A stretch of DNA of 26,919 nt, from assembly GCA_938023905.1 (NCBI GenBank), contig CALJCO010000107.1:1-26919 (forward strand), given 5' to 3'. Position 1 is the stretch's first letter. Each line of letters opens with the position of its first letter. The notes below the pieces were generated by a model. The model searched no databases. It was not told the DNA's origin and worked only from the letters and a program-made list of their open reading frames with translations. Source of the stretch: an uncultured Collinsella sp. GTDB lineage: Bacteria > Actinomycetota > Coriobacteriia > Coriobacteriales > Coriobacteriaceae. Positions 1 to 8,587 of this stretch are shown here, piece after piece. Both the position numbers and the translations under genes were made by a program.

Positions 1-1
1 G

Positions 2-805
2 GACGAGCCGCGTCTGGTGGCAGACGACGAGAACGCCCCCGAGCTCAAGGTGCGCGAGGGCGCGATTGATTTTGAGCACCTGAGCTTTGCATACCGTGAT
101 GCCGTGGCGGGCGAGAGCGTGTTCGACGACCTGACGCTCCATGTGGCGGCGGGCCAGCGCGTGGGCCTGGTGGGCAAATCGGGCTCGGGCAAGACGACGC
201 TCACCAAGCTGTTGCTGCGCCTGGACGACGTGCAGGGCGGCCGCGTGCTCGTGGACGGTCAGGACGTCTCGCGCTGCACACAGCAGAGCCTGCGCCGCCA
301 GGTTGCCTACGTGCCGCAGGAGGCGCTGCTGTTCCACCGCTCCATTCGCGAGAATATCGCCTACGGCCGCCCCGATGCCACTGACGAGCAGATCCGCGAG
401 GCCGCACGCCTGGCCAATGCCCTGGAGTTCATCGACCGCCTGCCCCGTGGCTTCGACACCATGGTGGGCGAGCGCGGCGTCAAGCTTTCGGGCGGCCAGC
501 GCCAGCGTGTGGCCATCGCCCGTGCCATCCTCACCGACGCACCGATTCTGGTGCTCGACGAGGCGACGTCTGCCCTCGATAGCGAGTCCGAGGCGCTGGT
601 GCAGGAGGCGCTCGAGAACCTGATGCGCGGCCGCACCTCCATTGTGGTGGCGCATCGCCTGTCCACCGTGGCCTCGCTCGACCGCATCGTGGTGCTGGCG
701 GATGGCGAGATCGTCGAGGATGGCACGCATGCTCAGCTCGTCGAGGCGGGCGGCGAATACGCAAGCCTGTGGAGCCGTCAGACCGGCGCATTTTTGGAGG
801 CGTAA
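2..805 (+). CDS. ABC exporter, C-terminal nucleotide-binding domain (5' end outside window)
   Basis: The reading frame is open from the first bases of the window, so this is the 3' part of a longer gene. The visible part is one complete ABC ATPase domain. Seen in order: Walker A GKSGSGKTT, Q-loop in AYVPQEALLF, signature LSGGQRQRVAIARA, Walker B ILVLDEATSALD, and the switch His in VAHRLSTV. The lead-in (ELKVREGAIDFEHLSFAY) is typical of the linker joining a six-helix transmembrane domain to the ATPase in half-transporter exporters of the MsbA/multidrug type, so a membrane domain probably lies to the left. A GTG at 17 could be read as a start, but it falls inside this linker and has no ribosome site, so I treat the gene as truncated by the window. 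The substrate cannot be told from this part. Confidence 0.93.
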   Translation, partial: DEPRLVADDENAPELKVREGAIDFEHLSFAYRDAVAGESVFDDLTLHVAAGQRVGLVGKSGSGKTTLTKLLLRLDDVQGGRVLVDGQDVSRCTQQSLRRQVAYVPQEALLFHRSIRENIAYGRPDATDEQIREAARLANALEFIDRLPRGFDTMVGERGVKLSGGQRQRVAIARAILTDAPILVLDEATSALDSESEALVQEALENLMRGRTSIVVAHRLSTVASLDRIVVLADGEIVEDGTHAQLVEAGGEYASLWSRQTGAFLEA

Positions 806-868
806 CGACCCCATACGTGGGACAATCGTGCCCGTAGGTTTGTTGTGCCGCTGAGCCGAGGAGTCGTT

Positions 869-1534
869 ATGCCACGCGAGACCAATGCCGCCAAACGCGA
901 ACGCGCCGTTGAGGTGTGCGAGCGCCTCAACCGCCGCTATGGACCGGTCGAGTGTTTCTTGGACCACGAGAATCCCTTTAGGCTGCTCATCGCGGTACTG
1001 CTCTCGGCTCAGACGACCGACGCGCAGGTCAACAAGGTGACGCCCCAGCTGTTTGCCCAGTGGCCCACGCCCGAGGCCATGGCGGGGGCAAGTGTGACCG
1101 ACGTGGCGGACACCGTTAAGTCACTCGGCTTTTATAAGAGTAAGGCCAAGCATGCTGTGGAGGCCGCGCAGATGATTGTTGCCGACTACGGCGGCGAGGT
1201 GCCGGCCGACATGAAGGAGCTTGTAAAGCTGCCGGGCGTGGGGCGCAAGACGGCGAACATCGTACTCAACGTTGGGTTTGGCATCGTGGAAGGCATCGCG
1301 GTGGATACGCACGTCAACCGCATCGCGCACCGCCTGATGCTGAGCCCCAAGACGCACGTCAAGGAGCCGCTCAAGACCGAGCAAGATCTGCTCAAGATTT
1401 TGCCGCACGAGTATTGGGAGTCGGTCAATCACCAGTGGATCACCTTTGGCCGCGAGATCTGCGATGCCCGTAAGCCTAAGTGCGACGAGTGCCCGCTGGC
1501 AGACCTTTGCCCCAGCGTACGGGTGACGGGGTAG
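869..1534 (+). CDS. nth: Endonuclease III (DNA glycosylase/AP lyase)
   Basis: Base-excision-repair enzyme that removes oxidised pyrimidines and nicks the abasic site; cytoplasmic. The 221 residues match the family length (about 211 in E. coli). Seen: the helix-hairpin-helix LPGVGRKTANIVL with catalytic Lys at residue 127, the catalytic Asp in AVDTHVNR at residue 146, and a C-terminal 4Fe-4S loop with Cys 198, 205, 208 and 214 in the exact C-x6-C-x2-C-x5-C spacing. ATG 869 is preferred over an in-frame GTG at 845 because GAGGAG (858-863) lies five bases before it. It follows the ABC gene by 63 bases on the same strand. Nothing unusual is seen in the protein. Confidence 0.96.
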   Translation: MPRETNAAKRERAVEVCERLNRRYGPVECFLDHENPFRLLIAVLLSAQTTDAQVNKVTPQLFAQWPTPEAMAGASVTDVADTVKSLGFYKSKAKHAVEAAQMIVADYGGEVPADMKELVKLPGVGRKTANIVLNVGFGIVEGIAVDTHVNRIAHRLMLSPKTHVKEPLKTEQDLLKILPHEYWESVNHQWITFGREICDARKPKCDECPLADLCPSVRVTG

Positions 1535-1559
1535 GTGCCCGGCGCGTTTTGCCGGCACC
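1534..1559 (+). terminator. Hairpin directly after nth
   Basis: Stem GGTGCC-(C)-GGC (1534-1543) pairs with GCCGGCACC (1551-1559) with one bulged C, starting at the last base of the nth stop codon. No T-run follows, so it may be a weak terminator or a 3'-end stabilising hairpin. Confidence 0.4.
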
Positions 1560-1653
1560 CGAAGACGGCGGCTAATGTTGCGCAACACATTTGTGCCGCG
1601 AAGGCTCAATATGATGGCGACAGATACCGTTTGTTGTGAGGGGATGCCCGAGT

Positions 1654-2700
1654 ATGTTTTGCACCAAGTGTGGCTCCGAGATGCCCGACGGAACCGATTT
1701 TTGCACGAACTGCGGGGCGCGCATGGGCGCCACTTCTCCGGCGGCCGCGCCCGCCGAGCCCGCGCCGATGCCGGCGGTAGGAATGCCTCCCGTGCAGAAG
1801 AGGTCGCATAAGCGAGCGGTGATTATCGGCATATGTGTAGCGGGCGTGCTGGTGGCCGGTGGCGCTGCGCTGGCGCTGACCGGCGTGTTGGGACCGCTTG
1901 GGCAGGGTGGCTCATCGCAGATTACGGTGCTTGGGTCCGACGAGGGTTCGGCCGAGCACAAGGACAAGGGAAGCGCCAAGGAGAAGCCTGCCGAAGAGCA
2001 AGAAGAGCCGGAAGACCCCGAGCAGACCGGCAGCAGCGTAAAAGTTGACCTTAACGACCAGGCAACTTATGCCGCAGCGAACCTGTTCCTATCGAACTTT
2101 ACGGAGGAACACTTCGATCGGGACTGGTATCAGGCGGGCGGCTTCGATTCGACTGACGGACTTTCTGATGACGAGAAATACAAGCTGGTCAAGTTTATCT
2201 GGTGCCATTTTATTGACAACGCGCCGTATCGAATCGAGAAAGGCGACTATGACAACGGTAATAGCCAGCGTGTGGCGACTGATGTGATCAATAGGGAACT
2301 CAACCGCTTGACGGGTCTGACGCTTTCCGATGCCGATATGACTTATGACAGAACGCCGGAGGGGCAGGCGATTCCTGATTCGGCCGAAGCGCATGGTGGG
2401 TACTTGTATCTGAAACAGGAATATGGCCAGGGAAATTACAACCCACCGTGTGCCATCGTTACGGGCGCGACTGACCTTGGCGACAACATCTACGAGCTCA
2501 CCTATGAGGTCTACAGTGCTGGCGGCATGTTACTTCCTTCCGACATCCCCGAGGGCACCTACGGCCTGCCAAAGAACAAGTTCATCGCCGCAATTCAAGC
2601 GGACGCATCCATGGGCCGTACCGAGACTTGCACGGTCCGCGTCGCGCGGGGTGACGGCGCTCCGACCTTCACACTGCTTAAAATGGGCGTCTACGACTAG
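1654..2700 (+). CDS. Zinc-ribbon, single-pass membrane protein of unknown function
   Basis: 348 residues. The N-terminus is a rubredoxin-like zinc ribbon: CTKC (Cys 3, 6) and CTNC (Cys 17, 20), the pattern called zinc-ribbon/zinc_ribbon_2. An Ala/Pro-rich linker (about 25-48) follows, then one hydrophobic segment at about 55-78. After that come a Lys/Glu-rich low-complexity stretch (about 100-125) and a C-terminal domain of about 220 residues that I do not recognise. With KRSHKR just before the membrane segment, the ribbon is probably cytoplasmic and the C-terminal domain extracytoplasmic. ATG 1654 is chosen over GTG 1636 because it begins exactly at the zinc ribbon and has GAGGGG upstream. 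Codon use in the C-terminal domain is more A/T-rich than in its neighbours (for example GGAAATTACAAC). It stands alone between two terminators; function unknown. Confidence 0.85.
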   Translation: MFCTKCGSEMPDGTDFCTNCGARMGATSPAAAPAEPAPMPAVGMPPVQKRSHKRAVIIGICVAGVLVAGGAALALTGVLGPLGQGGSSQITVLGSDEGSAEHKDKGSAKEKPAEEQEEPEDPEQTGSSVKVDLNDQATYAAANLFLSNFTEEHFDRDWYQAGGFDSTDGLSDDEKYKLVKFIWCHFIDNAPYRIEKGDYDNGNSQRVATDVINRELNRLTGLTLSDADMTYDRTPEGQAIPDSAEAHGGYLYLKQEYGQGNYNPPCAIVTGATDLGDNIYELTYEVYSAGGMLLPSDIPEGTYGLPKNKFIAAIQADASMGRTETCTVRVARGDGAPTFTLLKMGVYD

Positions 2701-2726
2701 ACTCGGCGTATAGCTCACCCTGATAG

Positions 2727-2756
2727 CGCCAGGCGGCTCGTCCGTCTGGCGTTTTT
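2727..2756 (+). terminator. Rho-independent terminator after the zinc-ribbon gene
   Basis: CGCCAGGCGG (2727-2736) pairs with CCGTCTGGCG (2742-2751) with one G.T pair and a five-base loop, followed by TTTTT (2752-2756). Confidence 0.88.
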
Positions 2757-2777
2757 GTTGCGGGGCCGGGAGTACGC

Positions 2778-2808
2778 TTGAGCTGGAGTCCTCTCCATGC
2801 GCTACCAT
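2778..2808 (+). promoter_or_regulatory. Candidate mfd promoter
   Basis: TTGAGC (2778-2783) and TACCAT (2803-2808), 19 bases apart. TACCAT also occurs upstream of metA, and related TACAAT boxes precede other genes here. The spacing is longer than ideal, so this is a modest call. Confidence 0.35.
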
Positions 2809-2833
2809 GACAGGCAACGAATTTGACGTACGA

Positions 2834-2861
2834 CCCGCCGAGCTTGCCCCGGCGGGCTTTT
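2834..2861 (+). terminator. Terminator-like hairpin in the mfd leader
   Basis: CCCGCCG (2834-2840) pairs with CGGCGGG (2850-2856), followed by CTTTT. It lies between the candidate promoter and the mfd ribosome site (2876-2880), so it could attenuate mfd or back up the terminator at 2727. Confidence 0.55.
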
Positions 2862-2886
2862 GGCGTTGCAATGCCGGAGGAACAGC

Positions 2887-5800
2887 ATGCTCATTCACCG
2901 TATAGCCGCGCAGCTCTACACTGCCGAGGCCTTGCAGACCGTCGAGGCCGGACTCGATGCCGGCGAGGACGTGACGCTGGCTGTGTCGCAGTCGGGCCGC
3001 ACGCTTATGGCGGCCGCCCAGTTTGCGCGCCGTCCGCGCCCGACGGTCTACGTTGTGAGTGGCGAGGATGCGGCCGATCGCGCCGCTCGTAGCCTTGCCG
3101 CCTACGTGGGCCTGGCGCACGTGTGCCGTTTTCCCGAGCGCAAGGACTATCCGTGGCGCGAGCAGGCGCCCGACGACGCCGTGGTGGCGCAGCGCTGCGA
3201 GGCGCTCGGGCGCATCGTGCGCGGGGACAACTGCATCATGGTCGCCTCGGCCCGCGCGCTGCTGCGCTGCGTGCCGCCGGTCGAGAGCCGCTACTGGGAG
3301 TCCACTACTTTTGCGGTGGGCGAGGAGATTCCCTTTGACGAGGTGCCGCAGCGTCTGGTGGGCATGGGCTATACCAATGCTGGCGCCGTCGACGCGCCCG
3401 GCCTGTTCCGTGTGCACGGCGACACCGTCGAGGTGTTTCCCGCGCAGGAGAAGGCGCCCGTGCGCATTGAATTTTTCGGCGACGAGATTGACCGCATCCG
3501 CCGCATGGTGAGCTCCACGGGCCAGACCATCGGCAACGAGGACAGCATCGAGATCTTCCCCTGTCGCGAGCTCGCACTCACCGACGACGCCGTCCACAAC
3601 ATGCATGTGGCGCTCTACCGCGCCAGCCAGGACGACAGCAAGTTGGCGGCGCTGCTCGAGATGGTGGATGCGCGCATCGTCACGCCTGAGCTCGACCGCT
3701 TTTTGCCGGTGATGTACGGCCAAACCGTGAGCCCGCTGTCGCATGTGAGCGGCAAGGCGCTCGTGGTGCTGTCCGAGCCGCGCTCGCTGTTCGACGATTG
3801 CCTGCGCGCCTACGAGGATATCGAGGCGCGTGCCGGCGAGGCGGGGGTCGACCGCTTGGACGGCCTGTACGTGCGTGCCCAGCAGCTCGACTTTGGTTCC
3901 CAGCAACGCCTGAACTATGTGAGCCTCATCCGTGCCGGCGGTGCGGTGACGGCCGAGCTCAAGATTGAGCAGCCTGCTATCGCAGGCTCGGACAACCGTT
4001 TTATGACGCGCATTCAGGAAGTCGTGGGCAAGCGCTACGCCTGCGTGTTTGCCATTCCCGACCGCGGTGCGCGCGAGTCGATGGAGCTCACCTTTGGCGA
4101 TGAGGGCATTACCTTTGAGGAGTCGCTGACGGCCGCCCCCGAAAATGCCGGCGTTATTGGCGAGCGCGTACGCGTGGCGGCGGCGGATTCTGCCGACCGT
4201 GCTGCCCGCCAGGATGCTCATGCTGCAATTCGCGAGCGTAAGGCAGATGCGCTCAACGCCCGCTCGCTCGAGGCGGGTGCCGCCCAGGCTGCCGCCGGTG
4301 CCGCCGTGCCCACCATCTCGCGCGGACGCGTGACCTTTGTGGATGCCGCCCTGCCGCAGGGCGTGGTGGTGCCCGACGCCAATTTGGCCGTGTTCTCGAT
4401 CGCCGACCTTAACGCCCGCATGGACGCCAACCGTGCGCGCAGCCGCCGCAAGGTGGACATTACGCAGATCACGTTCCCGTTTAAGCCGGGCGACTACGTG
4501 GTGCATGCCACTCACGGCATCGCGCTCTTTAGCGAGATCGCGCGCCAGGAAGTGGGCGGCAAGGAGCGCGACTACTTTTTGCTGGAATATGCCGACGGCG
4601 ACAAGCTCTACGTGCCGTTGGAGCAGGTCGACCGCATCACGCGCTATGTTGGCCCCGACGGCGACAAGCCGCGCCTGACCAGGCTCAACACCGCCGACTG
4701 GACGCGCGCAACCAACAAGGCGCGCAAGAACGCCAAAAAGCTGGCGTTTGACCTGGTCGATCTGTATACGCGCCGCTCTTCGATTACCGGTATCGCCTGC
4801 CCACCCGACACGCCCGAGCAGATTGAGATGGAGCAGAGCTTTCCTTACGACGAGACGCGCGACCAGCTGGAGGCCATCGCCGACATTAAGGCCGACATGG
4901 AGGCGCCCAAGCCCATGGACCGCCTGCTGTGCGGCGACGTGGGCTTTGGCAAGACCGAGGTCGCCCTGCGCGCGGCTTTTAAGTGCGTTGACTCCGGCCG
5001 CCAGGTCATGGTGCTCTGCCCCACGACCATTCTGGCCCAGCAGCACTACGAGACGTTCTTTGAGCGCTTTGCTCCGTTTGGCCTCGAGGTCGAGGTGCTC
5101 AGCCGCTTCCGCACCCCGGCGCAGCAAAAGCGCGCACTCAAGGCGTTTGCCGAGGGCACGATCGACGTGCTCATCGGCACGCATCGTTTGCTTTCCGCCG
5201 ATGTGAACCCCAAGAACCTGGGCCTGGTGATCATTGACGAGGAACAGCGCTTTGGCGTGCAGCACAAGGAGCAGCTCAAGAACCTGCGCGAGCAGATTGA
5301 CGTGCTCACGCTTTCGGCAACGCCTATTCCGCGAACCATGCAGATGGCCACGAGCGGCGTGCGCGACATGAGCCTGATCACCACGCCGCCGACCGGGCGC
5401 CGACCCGTGATTGTGCACGTGGGGGAGTACGACCCCGACGTGGTGAGTGCGGCGATTCGCCTGGAGGTGGGCCGCGGCGGTCAGGTGTATTACGTGTCCA
5501 ACCGCGTCAAGACCATCGACGATGCCGTGGCGCGCGTGCACGAGGCCGCGCCCGAGGCGCGCGTGGGTGTGGCACACGGCAAGATGAGCCCGCGCGAGGT
5601 CGAGGACGTGATGATCGAGTTCGCGACCAAAAAGATCGACGTGCTCATCGCCACGACCATCGTGGAGAGCGGCATCGACAACGCAACGGCCAACACGCTC
5701 ATCATCGAGGATTCGCAGCGTCTGGGTCTGGCACAGCTCTACCAGCTTAAGGGCCGTGTGGGCCGCTCGGCCACGCAGGCCTACGCGTACTTTATGTTCC

Positions 5801-6519
5801 CCGGCGAGCTGCCTCTCACCGAGGAGGCCACGGCGCGTCTGACCGCGCTTTCCGAGTTCCAAGACCTGGGCAGCGGCATGCGCATCGCTATGCGCGACCT
5901 GGAGATCCGCGGCGCCGGTTCGCTTATGGGTGCCGAGCAGCACGGCAACCTGTCAAGCGTGGGCTTTGACCTGTTTACGCAGATGTTGGGACAGGCCGTG
6001 GCCGAGGCGCGCGGCGATGACGATGCCGGCGTGGAGGCGGCGAGCGTGGGCATCAACCTGCCGGCCGACTACTTCTTGTCCGAGGAGTACATGCCGGCGG
6101 TGGACCAGCGCGTGCTCGTGTACCGTAAGCTCGCGGCTGCCGAGGACCTGGAGAGCATCGATGAGGTGCAGGAGGAGACCGAGGCCGCGCATGGCGAGCT
6201 GCCGTTGGCGGGACTCAACCTGTTCAATCGCGCGCGCATCCGCATTCGCGGCGAGCGCCTGGGGCTCGAGAGCGTCACACTCAGTGGCGGCCGCATCACG
6301 TTTTTGGGCGTCGACGTGCCCAAGAAGGTGGCTTTTGAACTAAAGACCCGCTATGGCGCGGTGAACTTTCCCAAGAGTCGCAAGCTCTCCGTGCCCTACA
6401 AGGCGGGCGCCGGCGCGGGCAGCGGCCTGGGTCGCGGCCTCGATGCCAACGACGGCACCGGCCCGGTGGCGGCTGCGCTCATGCTGCTGCAGCAGCTGGG
6501 CGCGAGCGACGATGACTAA
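2887..6519 (+). CDS. mfd: Transcription-repair coupling factor Mfd
   Basis: ATP-driven translocase that removes stalled RNA polymerase at lesions and recruits UvrA. The protein has 1210 residues (E. coli 1148, B. subtilis 1177). In order: UvrB-like N-terminal region (DYPWREQAPDD, RIEFFGDEIDRIRRM), the RNA-polymerase-interacting Tudor-like domain at about 530-590 (FKPGDYVVHATHGIALF), helicase motif I GDVGFGKTEVALRA at about 682-695, motif II DEEQRFGV at about 783, motif III LSATPIPRTM, the translocation/motif VI region LKGRVGRSATQAYAYFM, and a C-terminal TRCF domain. ATG 2887 is chosen because GGAGG (2876-2880) lies six bases before it; a longer frame starts upstream without a ribosome site. 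A low-complexity Ala-rich linker lies around residues 440-480. The stop codon TAA lies inside a small repeat element shared with two other loci. Confidence 0.97.
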   Translation: MLIHRIAAQLYTAEALQTVEAGLDAGEDVTLAVSQSGRTLMAAAQFARRPRPTVYVVSGEDAADRAARSLAAYVGLAHVCRFPERKDYPWREQAPDDAVVAQRCEALGRIVRGDNCIMVASARALLRCVPPVESRYWESTTFAVGEEIPFDEVPQRLVGMGYTNAGAVDAPGLFRVHGDTVEVFPAQEKAPVRIEFFGDEIDRIRRMVSSTGQTIGNEDSIEIFPCRELALTDDAVHNMHVALYRASQDDSKLAALLEMVDARIVTPELDRFLPVMYGQTVSPLSHVSGKALVVLSEPRSLFDDCLRAYEDIEARAGEAGVDRLDGLYVRAQQLDFGSQQRLNYVSLIRAGGAVTAELKIEQPAIAGSDNRFMTRIQEVVGKRYACVFAIPDRGARESMELTFGDEGITFEESLTAAPENAGVIGERVRVAAADSADRAARQDAHAAIRERKADALNARSLEAGAAQAAAGAAVPTISRGRVTFVDAALPQGVVVPDANLAVFSIADLNARMDANRARSRRKVDITQITFPFKPGDYVVHATHGIALFSEIARQEVGGKERDYFLLEYADGDKLYVPLEQVDRITRYVGPDGDKPRLTRLNTADWTRATNKARKNAKKLAFDLVDLYTRRSSITGIACPPDTPEQIEMEQSFPYDETRDQLEAIADIKADMEAPKPMDRLLCGDVGFGKTEVALRAAFKCVDSGRQVMVLCPTTILAQQHYETFFERFAPFGLEVEVLSRFRTPAQQKRALKAFAEGTIDVLIGTHRLLSADVNPKNLGLVIIDEEQRFGVQHKEQLKNLREQIDVLTLSATPIPRTMQMATSGVRDMSLITTPPTGRRPVIVHVGEYDPDVVSAAIRLEVGRGGQVYYVSNRVKTIDDAVARVHEAAPEARVGVAHGKMSPREVEDVMIEFATKKIDVLIATTIVESGIDNATANTLIIEDSQRLGLAQLYQLKGRVGRSATQAYAYFMFPGELPLTEEATARLTALSEFQDLGSGMRIAMRDLEIRGAGSLMGAEQHGNLSSVGFDLFTQMLGQAVAEARGDDDAGVEAASVGINLPADYFLSEEYMPAVDQRVLVYRKLAAAEDLESIDEVQEETEAAHGELPLAGLNLFNRARIRIRGERLGLESVTLSGGRITFLGVDVPKKVAFELKTRYGAVNFPKSRKLSVPYKAGAGAGSGLGRGLDANDGTGPVAAALMLLQQLGASDDD

Positions 6520-6556
6520 CGGGTCGACGCTGCAAACGCCCCATTTGGGCAATCTG
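6517..6556 (+). repeat. Family-B intergenic repeat, short copy
   Basis: Begins in the mfd stop codon. It carries the shared word CGACGCTGC (6525-6533), AACGCCCC, a small GCCC/GGGC hairpin and CAATCTG (6550-6556). The same words in the same order occur at 11144-11291 and 19523-19716. The upstream hairpin of the longer copies is missing here. Confidence 0.6.
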
Positions 6557-6575
6557 GTTCCATCGAAAGGAAAGC

Positions 6576-7439
6576 ATGTTCGGGTACATCTATAAGAAAG
6601 ACGCCGCTGCTATCGCGGTTATCCTTGCCCTCTGCCTGGGCGTGGGCAGTTTCTTCGATTATCAGATTTCGAGCGCGCTGTTCAACATCGGCAGCATGTA
6701 CGGTCGCTTTGTCGAGGCGGCCGGCGAGCTACCGTTTGAGCTGACGGCGAGCATCGCGGGCGTTATGCTCGTGCGAGCGGTGCGCCCCGATTCCAAGGCA
6801 AGCAAGTGGCTCGCCGCGCTGGGCATTCTCATCAACGTGGGCCTGCTCGGCTACGAGATTGTCGGATCGCAGCGGGTCGGCGGCAAACTCATCGCGGCTC
6901 AGTTGGTGCTGACGTTTGCGCTGGTCATCGTTGCCAACCTTATCGTCTATCGCCTCACACGCGACACCGATCCCGACGAGCTCACGCGCTGGGCGTTGAT
7001 GGTGCTTGCCGTGTGGGTCGTTCAGGCCATTATCCTCAACGTGATCGTCAAGCCGCTGTGGTCGCGCCCGCGCATGCGCGTGATCGAGGTCACGCCGGGG
7101 CTCGATTTTCAGCCGTGGTGGGTGATCGGCAACCCCGACAAGTGGGCCTATATCGCCGCCGGCGTGATCAAGGACGGCTTTAAGTCGTTTGCGAGCGGAC
7201 ACACGGCGCACGCGGCGATCGGCCTTATGCTCGCCGGGCTTCCCGCGTCGGCCTTTAAGGAAAAGCCGTCGCGCCGCCGTGTGGTCTTTTGGGTCGCCGC
7301 TGTGGTCGCGGCGCTCGTCGCCTTTGGTCGCATCGTGATCGGCGCGCACTTTTTGAGTGACGTGAGCTGCGGCTTTGCCTTGGTGCTGGCGCTTGAGTGC
7401 CTTGCCGCGCGCATTGCCTATCCGGGCGGCGTACAATAG
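6576..7439 (+). CDS. PAP2-superfamily membrane phosphatase
   Basis: 287 residues with about six hydrophobic segments. Phosphatase motifs are visible in the C-terminal half: a Lys/Arg motif KPLWSRP (K159, R164-P165), FASGH with His 209 (family PSGH), and GRIVIGAHFLSD giving R252-x5-H258-x3-D262. His 258 is the expected nucleophile and His 209 the general acid. The first motif has four residues between Lys and Arg instead of the usual six. Likely substrates are lipid or polyprenyl (di)phosphates at the membrane, but the exact one cannot be read from sequence. ATG 6576 has GAAAGGAAA just upstream. It lies 56 bases downstream of mfd and may be co-transcribed with it. Confidence 0.85.
   Translation: MFGYIYKKDAAAIAVILALCLGVGSFFDYQISSALFNIGSMYGRFVEAAGELPFELTASIAGVMLVRAVRPDSKASKWLAALGILINVGLLGYEIVGSQRVGGKLIAAQLVLTFALVIVANLIVYRLTRDTDPDELTRWALMVLAVWVVQAIILNVIVKPLWSRPRMRVIEVTPGLDFQPWWVIGNPDKWAYIAAGVIKDGFKSFASGHTAHAAIGLMLAGLPASAFKEKPSRRRVVFWVAAVVAALVAFGRIVIGAHFLSDVSCGFALVLALECLAARIAYPGGVQ
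7432..7437 (+). promoter_or_regulatory. Candidate -10 box for the aldolase gene
   Basis: TACAAT overlapping the PAP2 stop codon, 48 bases before the aldolase start. No convincing -35 box is seen. Confidence 0.35.
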
Positions 7440-7484
7440 CCCCATCTGAATCATCGGGCTCGTGCCCGGCTAGAGAGGATTACC

Positions 7485-8510
7485 ATGCTCGCGTTCAACA
7501 ATGACTATTCTCACGGCGCACATCCGGCAGTGCTGCAGGCGCTCGTCGACACCAATATGGAGCCGCAGCCCGGCTACGGCACCGATGCACACACCGAGCG
7601 TGCCAAGCAGCTTATCCGCGAGGCCTGTCAGGCCCCCGATGCCGACGTGTTTTTTCTGGTGGGTGGCACGCAGGCCAACGCGACGGTGATCGACATGCTG
7701 CTTGCGCCCTACGAGGGCGTCGTTGCTGCCGAGACTGGCCACGTCGCCTGCCACGAGGCGGGCGCCATCGAGTTTGGCGGCCACAAGGTGCTCACCATCC
7801 CCGGCTACGAGGGCAAGATGCACGCTGAGGACCTCGAGAACTATATCCAGGTGTTCTACGAAAACGAGAGCTACGAGCACACGGTGTTTCCGGGTGCCGT
7901 GTACGTGAGCCTATCGACCGAGTACGGCACGCTGTACTCCAAGGCCGAGCTCGCGGCGATTCATGCGGTGTGCCAGAAGCGCGAGATTCCGCTGTTTGTG
8001 GATGGCGCCCGCCTGGCCTATGCGCTGGCGGCCGATGAGTGCGACATTACCCTGCCCGAGCTGGCGCAGCTGTGCGACGTGTTCTACATCGGCGGCACCA
8101 AGTGTGGCGCGCTTTGCGGCGAGGCCGTGGTGTTTTGTGGCATGCACGCTCCGGCGCATCCCATTCCGCGCATTAAGCAGCACGGCGCGCTGTTGGCCAA
8201 GGGTCGCCTAACGGGCGTCCAGTTTGAGGCGCTCTTTACCGATGGCCTGTATTTTGAGATTGGTCGCCAGGCGATTGAGACCGCTCAGGCGCTGCGTCGC
8301 GTGCTGCACGAGCGCGGCTACCAGTTCTTTTTGGAGACGCCCACAAACCAGCAGTTCGTGATTCTGCCCAACGAGGACATGGCCCGCATTCGCGAGCATG
8401 CGGCGATCGAATACTGGGAAAAGTACGACGAGACCCACACGGTGGTGCGCTTTTGCACCAGCTGGGCCACGACGCAGGAGGATATCGACGCGCTGGCGGC
8501 TGTCCTGTAG
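7485..8510 (+). CDS. ltaE: Threonine-aldolase family PLP enzyme (beta-eliminating lyase fold)
   Basis: 341 residues, fold-type I PLP enzyme, cytoplasmic. Low-specificity L-threonine aldolases split threonine or allo-threonine into glycine and acetaldehyde. Seen: N-terminal NNDYSHGAHPAVL, YGTD, the cofactor loop GGTQANATV, the stacking-histidine region ETGHVACHEAG (His 87 or 90), PLP-N1 Asp 173 in FVDGARLAYA, and the Schiff-base Lys 206 in YIGGTKCGALCGEAVVF. ATG 7485 is preceded by AGAGAGGAT. A terminator follows directly, so it looks monocistronic. The family also contains related lyases, so the exact substrate and the ltaE symbol are inferred from family resemblance. Confidence 0.85.
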   Translation: MLAFNNDYSHGAHPAVLQALVDTNMEPQPGYGTDAHTERAKQLIREACQAPDADVFFLVGGTQANATVIDMLLAPYEGVVAAETGHVACHEAGAIEFGGHKVLTIPGYEGKMHAEDLENYIQVFYENESYEHTVFPGAVYVSLSTEYGTLYSKAELAAIHAVCQKREIPLFVDGARLAYALAADECDITLPELAQLCDVFYIGGTKCGALCGEAVVFCGMHAPAHPIPRIKQHGALLAKGRLTGVQFEALFTDGLYFEIGRQAIETAQALRRVLHERGYQFFLETPTNQQFVILPNEDMARIREHAAIEYWEKYDETHTVVRFCTSWATTQEDIDALAAVL

Positions 8511-8527
8511 CCTGATGTAATGACGAG

Positions 8528-8571
8528 AGGCCGCCTTGCGCTGGGTTTGGCGCAAGGCGGCCTTTGTTTTT
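8528..8571 (+). terminator. Strong Rho-independent terminator after the aldolase gene
   Basis: AGGCCGCCTTGCGC (8528-8541) pairs perfectly over 14 bp with GCGCAAGGCGGCCT (8550-8563); an eight-base loop and a TTGTTTTT tract complete it. It ends only 16 bases before the next start codon. Confidence 0.92.
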
Positions 8572-8587
8572 GAGGGGGAGGGGCTGT

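Noticed and set aside
2530..5943. A 1137-codon open frame on the - strand opposite mfd
   Set aside because: It is the mirror of a strongly biased GC-rich gene. The translation is rich in His, Arg, Ala and Leu without motifs, it crosses the terminator at 2727, and mfd itself is unmistakable.
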